Shown here piece after piece: positions 22,836 to 32,374 of a stretch of DNA of 64,000 nucleotides; within the stretch, counting starts at the first letter, position 1, and every line of letters begins with the position of its first letter. Source of the DNA: Paramecium sonneborni. Taxonomy: Eukaryota > Ciliophora > Oligohymenophorea > Peniculida > Parameciidae. The position numbers and the translations under genes were made by a program. Under the pieces are notes generated by a model. It ran no database searches, was not told the DNA's origin, and saw only the letters and a list, made by a program, of their open reading frames with translations. The stretch spans positions 62,001-126,000 of the forward strand of contig CAJJDN010000002.1 of assembly GCA_905182985.1 (NCBI GenBank), given 5' to 3'.

Positions 22836-23682
22836 ATGTTTTTATTAATTCCTCTTTATTTTTTCTTAGGATAAACCTTACCGACAATACTTTTCCACGG
22901 ATTAGGCGATAGTTGCTAGTATTCTTCTCTAAAACCTTTTTTTTCTGGAATTAACGCTAATTGTATAGAAATAGGTTCTGGACCATCATCATCCATCTTA
23001 TTAGGATTTTTAGATTAAGCTAAAGATGCCTGTAAAAAAGTTTAGGAAAAATATACAGGTTAAACAATAAATGTTGTTGGCTTATCATAAGGTGCCTTAA
23101 TTGGCAGATATATTATTACAGATTGTGATTTAAATGGTGGGAGAGTGTCTAAGTATTTATCTATAGGTGGACCTTAAATGGGAGTTTCAGTAATTCCTCA
23201 TTGCGATAGTTATTTGTGTTGGCCATTAAATAAAGTTGTTGATTCATTAGTTTACACTGATTATGTTTAATAACATATAGGGCCAGCTGGATATTTTAGG
23301 AACTACGAAGACTTAGACTCTTATCTAAAATATAATCATTTTCTTCCTGATTTGAATAATGAACGAAATCCACAAATTTCAAGAAAATAAAAGGTAGAAA
23401 AATTTATAATATTTTTAGTTTTCTTCCCTTGATTAAGTTATGCTTGTGAAATTTTTATAAGATGAAATGGTTATTCCTAAAGAAACTGCATTTTTTGAGT
23501 CTGTGGATCCTAAAACAGGCTAGGTTATTTCTCTAGTAGACTCAGAATTTTACATTTAGGATCTAATTGGTATAAAGCAATTAGATTAGTAAAGAAAAAT
23601 CAAATTTATTGAAATTGATGATTCTCATTTAAAATGGTCAGATGAAATTACTTAAACTGTATTTATTCCATTTCTAGTTTGA
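22836..23682 (+). CDS. PPT1: Palmitoyl-protein thioesterase 1
   Basis: Lysosomal enzyme that removes palmitate from cysteines of proteins under degradation. Spliced 273 aa with a 25-nt intron near 23400. A signal peptide (MFLLIPLYFFLG) leads into TILFHGLGDSC. The catalytic serine sits in VVGLSQGALIGRY, the Asp is probably in HFLPDLNNER, and the His in DDSHLKWSDE. GGPQMGV and VDSEFYIQDLIG also match the family. This copy is complete; an identical downstream copy lacks the start. Head-to-head with the gene ending at 22660, with 175 bp between. Confidence 0.93.
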
Positions 23683-23993
23683 TTAATGTATACTTTTTTA
23701 ATATATTAATAAACCTTTTATTATAAATTTGAGTTATTCTTTTAAATATTTAATCCATTAAATTTATTTATACTTTTTTGAAGAAATTATCCAAATTAAA
23801 ATCTATTAATCATAAGTAAGTTGTTTATTAAATTTATTAATAACATTCTGGCCATTTAATAAATGAATATTTGGAGTAAACTATTCATTTGATATCATAA
23901 TTAAAAAGATAACAAAAATTCTCATACATCTTTAATAGTATTTTATCCTAAAAAAAAATTAATTGATTTAATTCATTTTTTTTTTGAAATTTG
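22858..23993. repeat. Direct repeat, copy 1 (1,136 bp)
   Basis: Spans all of the PPT1 gene except its first seven codons, plus 311 bp of 3' flank. By eye I found no difference from 23995-25130, which follows after a single N. The repeat edges coincide exactly with the N, as expected if two contigs sharing this sequence were placed end to end instead of merged. Confidence 0.9.
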
Positions 23994-23994
23994 N
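23994..23994. other. Assembly gap (single N)
   Basis: One ambiguous base exactly at the junction of the two identical PPT1-bearing repeats. It marks a contig join of unknown true length. Confidence 0.9.
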
Positions 23995-24819
23995 ATTTTT
24001 TCTTAGGATAAACCTTACCGACAATACTTTTCCACGGATTAGGCGATAGTTGCTAGTATTCTTCTCTAAAACCTTTTTTTTCTGGAATTAACGCTAATTG
24101 TATAGAAATAGGTTCTGGACCATCATCATCCATCTTATTAGGATTTTTAGATTAAGCTAAAGATGCCTGTAAAAAAGTTTAGGAAAAATATACAGGTTAA
24201 ACAATAAATGTTGTTGGCTTATCATAAGGTGCCTTAATTGGCAGATATATTATTACAGATTGTGATTTAAATGGTGGGAGAGTGTCTAAGTATTTATCTA
24301 TAGGTGGACCTTAAATGGGAGTTTCAGTAATTCCTCATTGCGATAGTTATTTGTGTTGGCCATTAAATAAAGTTGTTGATTCATTAGTTTACACTGATTA
24401 TGTTTAATAACATATAGGGCCAGCTGGATATTTTAGGAACTACGAAGACTTAGACTCTTATCTAAAATATAATCATTTTCTTCCTGATTTGAATAATGAA
24501 CGAAATCCACAAATTTCAAGAAAATAAAAGGTAGAAAAATTTATAATATTTTTAGTTTTCTTCCCTTGATTAAGTTATGCTTGTGAAATTTTTATAAGAT
24601 GAAATGGTTATTCCTAAAGAAACTGCATTTTTTGAGTCTGTGGATCCTAAAACAGGCTAGGTTATTTCTCTAGTAGACTCAGAATTTTACATTTAGGATC
24701 TAATTGGTATAAAGCAATTAGATTAGTAAAGAAAAATCAAATTTATTGAAATTGATGATTCTCATTTAAAATGGTCAGATGAAATTACTTAAACTGTATT
24801 TATTCCATTTCTAGTTTGA
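23995..24819 (+). pseudogene. PPT1: PPT1 duplicate lacking its first codons (probable assembly copy)
   Basis: Identical to the upstream PPT1 from codon 8 to the stop, including the intron, but with no ATG or full signal peptide because the copy begins at the N. Perfect identity in the intron and flank argues for an assembly duplicate instead of a second gene. If real, it would be a very recent tandem duplication with a 5'-truncated gene. Confidence 0.8.
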
Positions 24820-25130
24820 TTAATGTATACTTTTTTAATATATTAATAAACCTTTTATTATAAATTTGAGTTATTCTTTTAAATATTTAATCCATTAAAT
24901 TTATTTATACTTTTTTGAAGAAATTATCCAAATTAAAATCTATTAATCATAAGTAAGTTGTTTATTAAATTTATTAATAACATTCTGGCCATTTAATAAA
25001 TGAATATTTGGAGTAAACTATTCATTTGATATCATAATTAAAAAGATAACAAAAATTCTCATACATCTTTAATAGTATTTTATCCTAAAAAAAAATTAAT
25101 TGATTTAATTCATTTTTTTTTTGAAATTTG
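23995..25130. repeat. Direct repeat, copy 2 (1,136 bp)
   Basis: Offset 1,137 from copy 1. The match ends at 25130, where unique sequence (GTTTCTCAATA) continues. The 24820-25130 part is AT-rich non-coding 3' flank, and 25131-25337 holds nothing recognisable. Confidence 0.9.
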
Positions 25131-25337
25131 GTTTCTCAATATATTATATTATGCTAGGTAAAAAGGATTAAAATATTTTATTTATATATAATTTATAATG
25201 AAATAAATTTAATAAAAAATATAAAATAATTCTCCATTATTTTAAATTACATTATGAAGATAATAAGATTAAAAATGATAATGAATGAAAATTAATTAAA
25301 AAGTAAACATTTTGAGTATTTGATATTAATTAATATT

Positions 25338-26316
25338 TCAATATTAGTTACCCTAAATTTATTAAGCATATTTAAAAAATTCGTGATTCATAAATTCAGT
25401 AGCAGTAATTCTATTGTATTCTTCTGCTAGTCCTCCCTCTACTAAATCTTTGAGATTTTCTAGTAATTATTTAGGTGTATTTTCTCGAATTAATTACTAA
25501 TCAACTTTCTGGATAAAATCTAGTTGCCAAAATAGATCAGGCTAATTTATCAATAGTTAATAAAATTAATCATCTTTAGTTGGGAATTAACCCATAATTG
25601 GGGGCCTTTTGTAAATTGCCAAAAATAGAGCTGTTGTTAAGGCGTAAACATCTGCACTAAATAAACAAAATTCTTTGTATTCTCCATCTTAAAAATTGAG
25701 TCTAAAATTAACAATTTCAGGACTTGAATAAGGAGTAAGTGTTCTAGGTAACCATTTAATGAGGAGATCTTCAAATTAAGGTCTATAGCTGAATCCAAAA
25801 TCTGCCAATTTGACACAATTTCTATTAACAACAAGTATATTTTCTAATTTGATATCATTGTGTGCTATATCCTACTAATGTAAGTATTCGACAGCAATAG
25901 AAATTTAAGTGAAATATTTGATTATAATTTTGAGTGATGTCTCATTCAATTTACAAAGGGTATAAAGATCACAAGTAGCATTTTCAAGGTACAGACTACA
26001 ACATTATAAGTTCCCTCGGCAGGATCAAGTTAATGATGAGGGATAAATTATTATGGTTTAATTATGTATGGGTGATTGAGTTGACTCAATATTTTCCATT
26101 CATTTTATAGATCCTAACACTCTCTTTAATGAACATAGTTACAAGTACTATCATCTTCAATGAAAAGCTATCCATGAAACACTAATTTAATTACTACAGT
26201 CTAATGAATTTAAATTAAAACTTTACATCAGATGGGCCTAGTCGACGATGGATGTAAGAATTGTTACCTTGCTGTATTAAATATAAATGATCTGCTATTT
26301 TGTTGATTTGCTACAT
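25338..26316 (-). CDS. Divergent protein kinase
   Basis: A 26-nt intron joins HRRLGPSD to the beta-3 strand VVIKLVFHG (probable ATP lysine). LSQLNHPYIIKP is the region after helix C. The catalytic loop reads IAHNDIKLENIL, so the usual H-R-D arginine is Asn, while the Asp, Lys and Asn are kept. DFG is intact in LADFGFSYRP. SSPEI and SADVYALTTALF mark the activation segment and helix F. Between the N lobe and YLENATCDLYTL the frame shifts near 26010 in a way no short GT-AG intron explains, so the copy may hold a one-base error or be decayed. About 315 aa. It lies 35 bp from the roadblock gene. Confidence 0.65.
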
Positions 26317-26351
26317 GTATATATATTTTTATATATTATAAATGTTTATTT

Positions 26352-26691
26352 TCATTCGTCTTCTTTTTTCTCTTCTTTTGGTCCTTAAACAACAATTAAT
26401 AGAAATTCCTTATCTGGAGCAACCATAATCTCATTATTCTTTGATTTTATACGTAAAAAGGTCAATTCATTCTGAGGATCGAGGTCTCTGACTGTTGATC
26501 TGAATAATAATTTAAGTAACTTACTTGGCTTTGGCTGCTAAAGTTGGAATAGTTCTTGCAATATTTTCACCTTCTTTACTCTCAGTTCCATAAGTACTAC
26601 GTATTATTTGACCATCATTATTACAAATTACTATTCCTTACACTGATTTATGAGTTTTGATTCTATTGATTGTTTCTTCTATTTCAGACAT
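26352..26691 (-). CDS. DYNLRB: Dynein light chain, roadblock/LC7 type
   Basis: Homodimeric dynein light chain that binds the intermediate chain and cargo adaptors in cytoplasmic and ciliary dynein. Spliced 104 aa, one 25-nt intron. The protein starts [20 protein letters not shown]. After the intron comes [17 protein letters not shown], then [17 protein letters not shown], all family-defining. Length equals that of animal DYNLRB. The C-terminal tail is acidic-basic (KEEKKEDE). Start is firm because the N-terminus aligns at Met1. The next gene starts 14 bp away on the other strand. Confidence 0.95.
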
Positions 26692-26705
26692 TATTAATTA
26701 TAAAA

Positions 26706-28771
26706 ATGAGAGCAACTTTATTTTAGTAGTTAAGAAAGATAAGAGCAGAATCTGCTAAAATTGGAGGAAATCGTAATAAATAAATGCTTGATACTTCTGA
26801 ACTGGGAGGACGACAAAGTTTTTATAGAAAAAGACGCTTTGAAGATCCTAATAATACTGTAATTGAATAAACAAGTTCATTTCGATTTCATGATAAGGAA
26901 AAATATGAATAGGAAATCAAATATCTCAAAAATAATTTACATTCTTTGGAAAGCGAAAATATCAAACTTAAGACGAAAATTCATTAATTAGAAGGTAAGC
27001 ACCTTCAATTTAAAATTAGACAATTAATTAAAATAAGAAAAGATGCTATAAGAATTAGATCGTATAGGCCCTGTTAAAACTTAATTATTAAAATCTTTGA
27101 ATTATGCTACTGCTTTGAATGCATTAAAAAAAGAATTAAATAATATGAAATTGGAAATACAAAAAAAAGATTAAGAACTTATTAATATGAAAAAAAATCA
27201 AAGATATACTTAAATGAATGAATTATAGATTGAAAGAACTGCTTTTTAAGAAGAGACTGTTAGATTAAGATAATAAATTGAATCATTATTTTAAGCTAGT
27301 TTATACAATTTACAATAGAATAATGTAGAATAAGCTATTTAAGAAAGATTATTTTAATTAATTGCTTAAATTTAAGAAAATGTTATATAAAAAAGTGAGA
27401 TGGAAAAAATAATTGAAAGACTTAAAAAAGAATGTTTGAAATATAGAGTAATAAATATTTAATTTATATTAGTCTTAACAAATAGAATAAGAATTTAGAA
27501 GTAAAAAGGAAATAAAAAAATTATTAGATCAAATAAAGGAAGAAGCAAATAATTCATAAAAAGAAAGTAGTAAAGAAACTTAATAATAATCTAAACCAGA
27601 TGAATTACAATTATTAACAGACTTAATGTTTGCAAAATAAGATAATTAAGCAAAATAGAAAGAGATAGAAAATTAAAATTAAATTATTTATGATCTCGAA
27701 ATGTAAATTAAGGAACTTACTATGGTTTAGAAATCAGAGACTTAAGAAATTTAACCATAATCATAAAGGCTTGATGTATCAATTAAATCAAAGATAACAA
27801 AAATCTAATCGCCAGTATTTGCAACTGAAATCATGTAAGAGATAGCTTTACCAGTAAAAAAATCTATGGTGATCTAAGAGTAAATCTAACAATAAGTGAA
27901 ATAACCACAAAGAAGAAAAATAGTTCCAGTTAAATTTGAAGAAATAAAAAAAATTGGAGAAACTTTAAAATATAGATTAATGGCTATGGATATTAATATT
28001 TCACAATTAGATGAATATTTATTTGATGGAGATTCTATGACATTCAAAGAACTGAAAGATAAGTTAAGGCTCTATCCATTTAATTTAACAAATGAAGAGT
28101 CCTTATTAGTCTCTCGTTATATTATGGAAGGTGAAAATGATATTTATGAATTGTTGGAGTCATCTTCAAATTATAATCCATATATTCGTTCAGTTTTAAG
28201 AAGAATATTGACGAATTACAAATTAGAAATAGTAAAAAATTAATTACTGCATTCTGAAAAATTAAAAGATGTATTAACTAAGTTTAAACCATTCATTATC
28301 AGTAATATCAAGCAACTTTATGGAAAGGATTGTATAAGATTGAACAAATAATAGTTTAATGAGGCATTGATGTCACTGAATATAGAATTGAATTAATTTG
28401 AGTTAGATTATTTAATAGTTTAAGGAATTTTAGAAAGTAAAGGAGTTGAATCATTAAATTATGAAGAGATGCTAAAATATGAAGTTAAGATGGATTAGGA
28501 TTAACAACTCTCTTTTTTGTTGACTGAATTAAACAATTAATAAAATTAGAAGGCGGAAATGTCAGTAATTGAAGAATGCCCAGAAAAATTATCAGAAATA
28601 GAGCAACTTGAGTAATAAGATCAAAAATAAGAGTAAATAAAAAACTTGTAAGAAAATGATGAAGAAAAATAATATGTTACCTTTGATAAATATGTAAGTG
28701 AATAATTTGATTCAGATAGTGAAGAATCAAAATAAGAAATATTAACATCGGCATTTAACTTGGGATAGTGA
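26706..28771 (+). CDS. Long coiled-coil protein with EF-hand-like helical C-terminal domain
   Basis: Spliced 671 aa with two 25-nt introns. The N-terminus is basic (FQQLRKIRAESAKIGG). Residues about 55-400 form a near-continuous coiled coil, followed by a linker rich in Ser/Pro/Gln. Residues about 405-560 are globular and helical (DEYLFDGDSMTFKELKDKL, and later LNKQQFNEALMSLNIE), with the spacing of degenerate EF-hands but no clear calcium loop. The last 100 residues are acidic, rich in Glu and Gln. Likely a cytoskeletal or ciliary scaffold; no family is named with confidence. Confidence 0.7.
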
Positions 28772-28826
28772 TAATTATTTAATTTTTGATATTTTTTAAA
28801 TAAATAAATATTATTTTATTCATAGA

Positions 28827-29252
28827 ATGAGTTTTAGAATTGAGGACTCTCCATAATTCAAAGGAGAAGACTTAAGTCTCTCAAAAATATATTAATAGAG
28901 AGAATCCCATTTTTCTGGATTCTCTTATCCAAGTAGTGTAAGACATTAGAAAAAGTTTAATTTTCAAGCCTCAGTAGAAACAAAGGCTCAAACCCTAAAT
29001 TAAACTAACATAGAGAATGCTTCAAATGAATTAAGCTATGAAATAGAGAAATTGATTAAAGAAAGAGAATAATTATTTACATAAGTGCAATATTTTAATC
29101 CAAAAATTACTTTTAACGTTTGGGAATCACCATAAAGAATAAGAATTTAAAGAAATAGTGCTCCAATAGCAAATAATAGATTATATTATATAAATTAACA
29201 GATCATAGATGCTGAACACACCTACAATAAATTCAGCTATTAATTAATTTGA
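28827..29252 (+). CDS. Small unknown protein
   Basis: Intronless open frame of 141 codons. It is Ser/Gln/Asn-rich with a short helix (ASNELSYEIEKLIKEREQ) and a later IRIQRNSAPIANNR. The N-terminus (MSFRIEDSPQFKGEDL) has no signal sequence. No family recognised. It lies 55 bp after the coiled-coil gene and 25 bp before the next gene, all on the same strand. Confidence 0.55.
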
Positions 29253-29277
29253 ATATATAAAATATATTATTATATTT

Positions 29278-30516
29278 ATGGATTAAACAAACATTCCTGC
29301 TGCTGGATCAAGACCTTAAAAATAGACTTTAGATTAAGCACCTTCTGTTAGATAAAAGTAGAATTTTTAAATATGAAATAGTCAATAATAACGTTCAGAT
29401 ATTTTTGGTATTAATTCAGGACCTGTAGTCTAAACACCAAGTAGACAATAATAACGTGCAAAAACGGATATTTTTGGAGTTGAATAGAATGCAACATAAT
29501 CCTTAGCTTAATCCAGAGTTGAAGTAAAATAATCTTTTTAATTTCTAGACTAGATAAACTAAAACTTATTAATCCAATATTTTCTAAGTAGATCCTTCTG
29601 CTAATAACACACATACAGCTCAAGAGACTATTAAAACTTAAAATAAAGGAAAAAATACTTAAGCAAGACATTAAGACCACGGGAAAGATTTTTTATTCGG
29701 AAAAAGCGGTATTTTCAATTAGCAATTATTTCATTAGATTTTGATGAGTATAAATCGATTAAAAGAACATCAACATTGAAAGAATTTAAACCAAAAGAAG
29801 ATTATGATCCAGCTAATAGAAGAGTAAAGGAATTATATGGAAATGAAATCGCAAAAGAACACTTACCTACATAAAAGGTTTTATTAGAAGAAAAAAAAGA
29901 AACTGTTAAAAAACAATAATAAAAGGATGTTGATCCTTCAGAAAGAAAATAGTTAGAGAACTCATCAAGTGTTTTTGGATAAAATGATAAGAAAGCCTTT
30001 TAATAATAAGGTAAGTAAGAAAAATTAACTTCCTAAAATCAAAAATGGTCAACTACAAGTAAAGCAGTCGATAACAGTACAAAAAATTATGATCCTGATA
30101 CATTTGCTAAAAACAAAAAAGATTAAGAATTATAATCCAGTGTATTTGGTGGAGAATAAAAAGTAACACAAAGTACAGCTACCAAATAAAAATTAATTCC
30201 AACAAATTAAACATGGTAATAAACTGATACTGTTAAGAATATGAAAGATTTTGATCCATCTTAATCATAATTGAATGAAGTTGATCCATCTTAAAAGAAA
30301 ATAGATACATTAAAATCAGCATTAGATACACATGATTATAAAGCTTAACCTGTTAAACACACTGAAAAGCTTAGTGTGAAATAATAGAAATATAAAAAAG
30401 ATGTTTTTACAAGAGGAGGAGAAAAAGATTAAGTTCCTTCTCAATAAAAATAAAAATAACCAGCTTAACAATAATAATAGAAAGAAGTAGTACATGAATA
30501 ATCAGATATGATTTGA
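29278..30516 (+). CDS. Low-complexity protein with repeated (S/T)x(I/V)FG motifs
   Basis: Spliced 386 aa with introns of 24, 25 and 29 nt; the first is a stop-containing 3n intron. The protein is Gln/Lys/Thr-rich and mostly disordered. A short motif recurs at least five times in varying form: SDIFG, TDIFG, SNIFQ, SSVFG, SSVFG, then DVFTRGG near the end. D-x-D-P elements (DYDPANRR, NYDPDTF, DFDPSQS) recur between them. One ordered stretch reads RRVKELYGNEIAKEHLP. This looks like a multivalent linear-motif scaffold. The binding partner is unknown. Confidence 0.6.
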
Positions 30517-30692
30517 AATTATTGTATAAGTTATTGTGATTATCCTCAAATTTAAATTAGATTGATCTGAGCATTCAAATATTTCATTGCTTTTTTCTTT
30601 TCTTTTATTATGATCTTAATATAATATAAAATTTAACTATTTTGTTTGTGAATACAAATTTAGCATTTAATTAAATTGATATAATATTTATA

Positions 30693-31479
30693 ATGAACAG
30701 AATCAAATATTCAAATAGTTTTGTTCAACGATAAATCAGGCAGATAGACGAAATTTCAATAAAATTTAAGATTGGTGGAGTTAGGCGGATCAATGGAACC
30801 TCTTTATTAATATAATGATTAGAGAGTTCCATTTATTCATGAAATACTCAAAAGACCTTTTAAAGGTGAATCTTTAGTTGGTTTTAATTCATTGGATATA
30901 AGAATTGGAGAAGGAATTTTTAGTAAAAGCTTATGAAGATTAGGAAGCAAAGTTACAGGAATTGATCTTTCTTAAAACTCTATAGAAACAACAATCAATC
31001 ATAAAAATTCTTATCCTGAATTAAGAAATTATTCAGAATTAGAGTATAATTTTATCAGCATTAAAGAATTATCAAAAAATATAATGAAATTTAATACGAT
31101 ATTATTTTATGGAAGTAATTGAACATGTTGAAAATCTGCCTTTATTTATAAGAATCTGCAGCAAATTATTAGGTCCTGATGGAAAGCTATTTATTTCTTC
31201 TATAAATAAAAGTTATGAATCTTATTTGAAATTAATAATAGGAGCAATATATATTATGAGAGTAGTTGTATAAGGTACGCATGATTGGAACAATTTTAAG
31301 ACGTCAGAATAGGTGTGGCTTCAATTAAATAAATTAAAAATAAATTTAAATATGGTATTATGTGTTAATTTAAATTTAAGTTATGTAGTGTTAAGTATGA
31401 TTTAGGAAGTGGCTAGATGAAATATAGTAGTAATGAAGCTTAGTATATTTTGGCTTGCAGCAAATAAAAAAGGGAATGA
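30693..31479 (+). pseudogene. COQ3: Decayed COQ3/UbiG-type ubiquinone methyltransferase
   Basis: COQ3 makes O-methylations in ubiquinone synthesis in mitochondria. Recognisable pieces in order: FKDWWS, GGSMEPLYQYNDQRVPFI, the SAM-binding region IRIGEGIFSKSL-RLGSKVTGID, MEVIEHVENLPLFIRICSKL, GPDGKLFISSINKSY, GTHDWNNFKTSEQV and SGQMKYSSNEAQYILACSKQ. They need frame changes near 30785, 31108 and 31345, and an in-frame TGA lies at 30934-30936 where the family has a residue. With the SAM glycine motif also altered (G-E-G-I-F) this is a dead copy. A functional COQ3 must lie elsewhere. 30517-30692 is featureless. Confidence 0.8.
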
Positions 31480-31885
31480 TAATCATTTTATTAATAATAT
31501 TCTGAATGTAACTACATTTATTAGTCAATTTTACAAGAGAAATTGTTACCCTTCATTTATCTATTAAAAATAATAAATTTATTGTTTTATATATTTCACT
31601 AAACAAGCTTAGATTTTGATTCATAAGACTGGATAATTCATATATCATAAAATCAACTCACAATCAAAAATTATTTGAAATGATTTATTTCAAGTACTTG
31701 CGTACTTTCAGTACTTATAATACTTTAAAATATTTATATAAAAAAGGGCTAGTAAAACAAACTCAACATAAATTAAAATCTCTTAAAGATATTCATTTTT
31801 TAAATTTCTAAAATAAAAATATTATTTTCATTTAGGTCGCAATTACAAATTCAGAAACCATGTTAATAATGCCTTAATTTAAATC

Positions 31886-32047
31886 ATGAATTATTTTAGA
31901 CTAACAAATCAAAAGAAGAAGAGAAATGAACCACCAGGATAAGGATAGCAACAGAAGAAGGAAAATAGTCATAGAAGATCAAAGTTTGAAATAGACAAGA
32001 AAAAATCGAATAATAATATAATTATCATTAATTCATATTAAACATGA
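31886..32047 (+). CDS. Possible small basic ORF
   Basis: 53 codons, very basic and Gln/Asn-rich (NQKKKRNEPPGQGQQQKKEN), in an otherwise non-coding stretch (31480-32374). No homologous frame is kept in the related flank near 37960, so it may be chance. 32090-32374 is homologous to the region before the intact large surface gene (about 42880-43086). Confidence 0.2.
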
Positions 32048-32374
32048 GTATCAAAAAATTTAATCTCATTTTTTTCTTTTGAGAGATCAAAATATATTTT
32101 ATTTAATATTTAGTAATAATCATCATCTTTAAATATTATGAAGCTGATTTAATAGAAACTTAAAGAAGATGATAGAATCTTGAGATATAATATAATCGCT
32201 ATATTTTGTAAATTTTTTGATTAATTTCAATATAGTAAATTGTATTTAGTTTAAACAAATTATATATTATATTTAATAAAATTGACATAATATAGAAAAA
32301 ATTTATAAATCATTTACTAATAGAAGTATTTAAACAAAAAAAATCGTATTTCCTAATTTATTAATAGTTAATAG

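Noticed and set aside
31680..31740. Cluster of GTACTT/AGTACT words resembling a palindromic element
   Set aside because: Short, imperfect and single; no flanking repeats or gene context to make it a regulatory site or mobile element.
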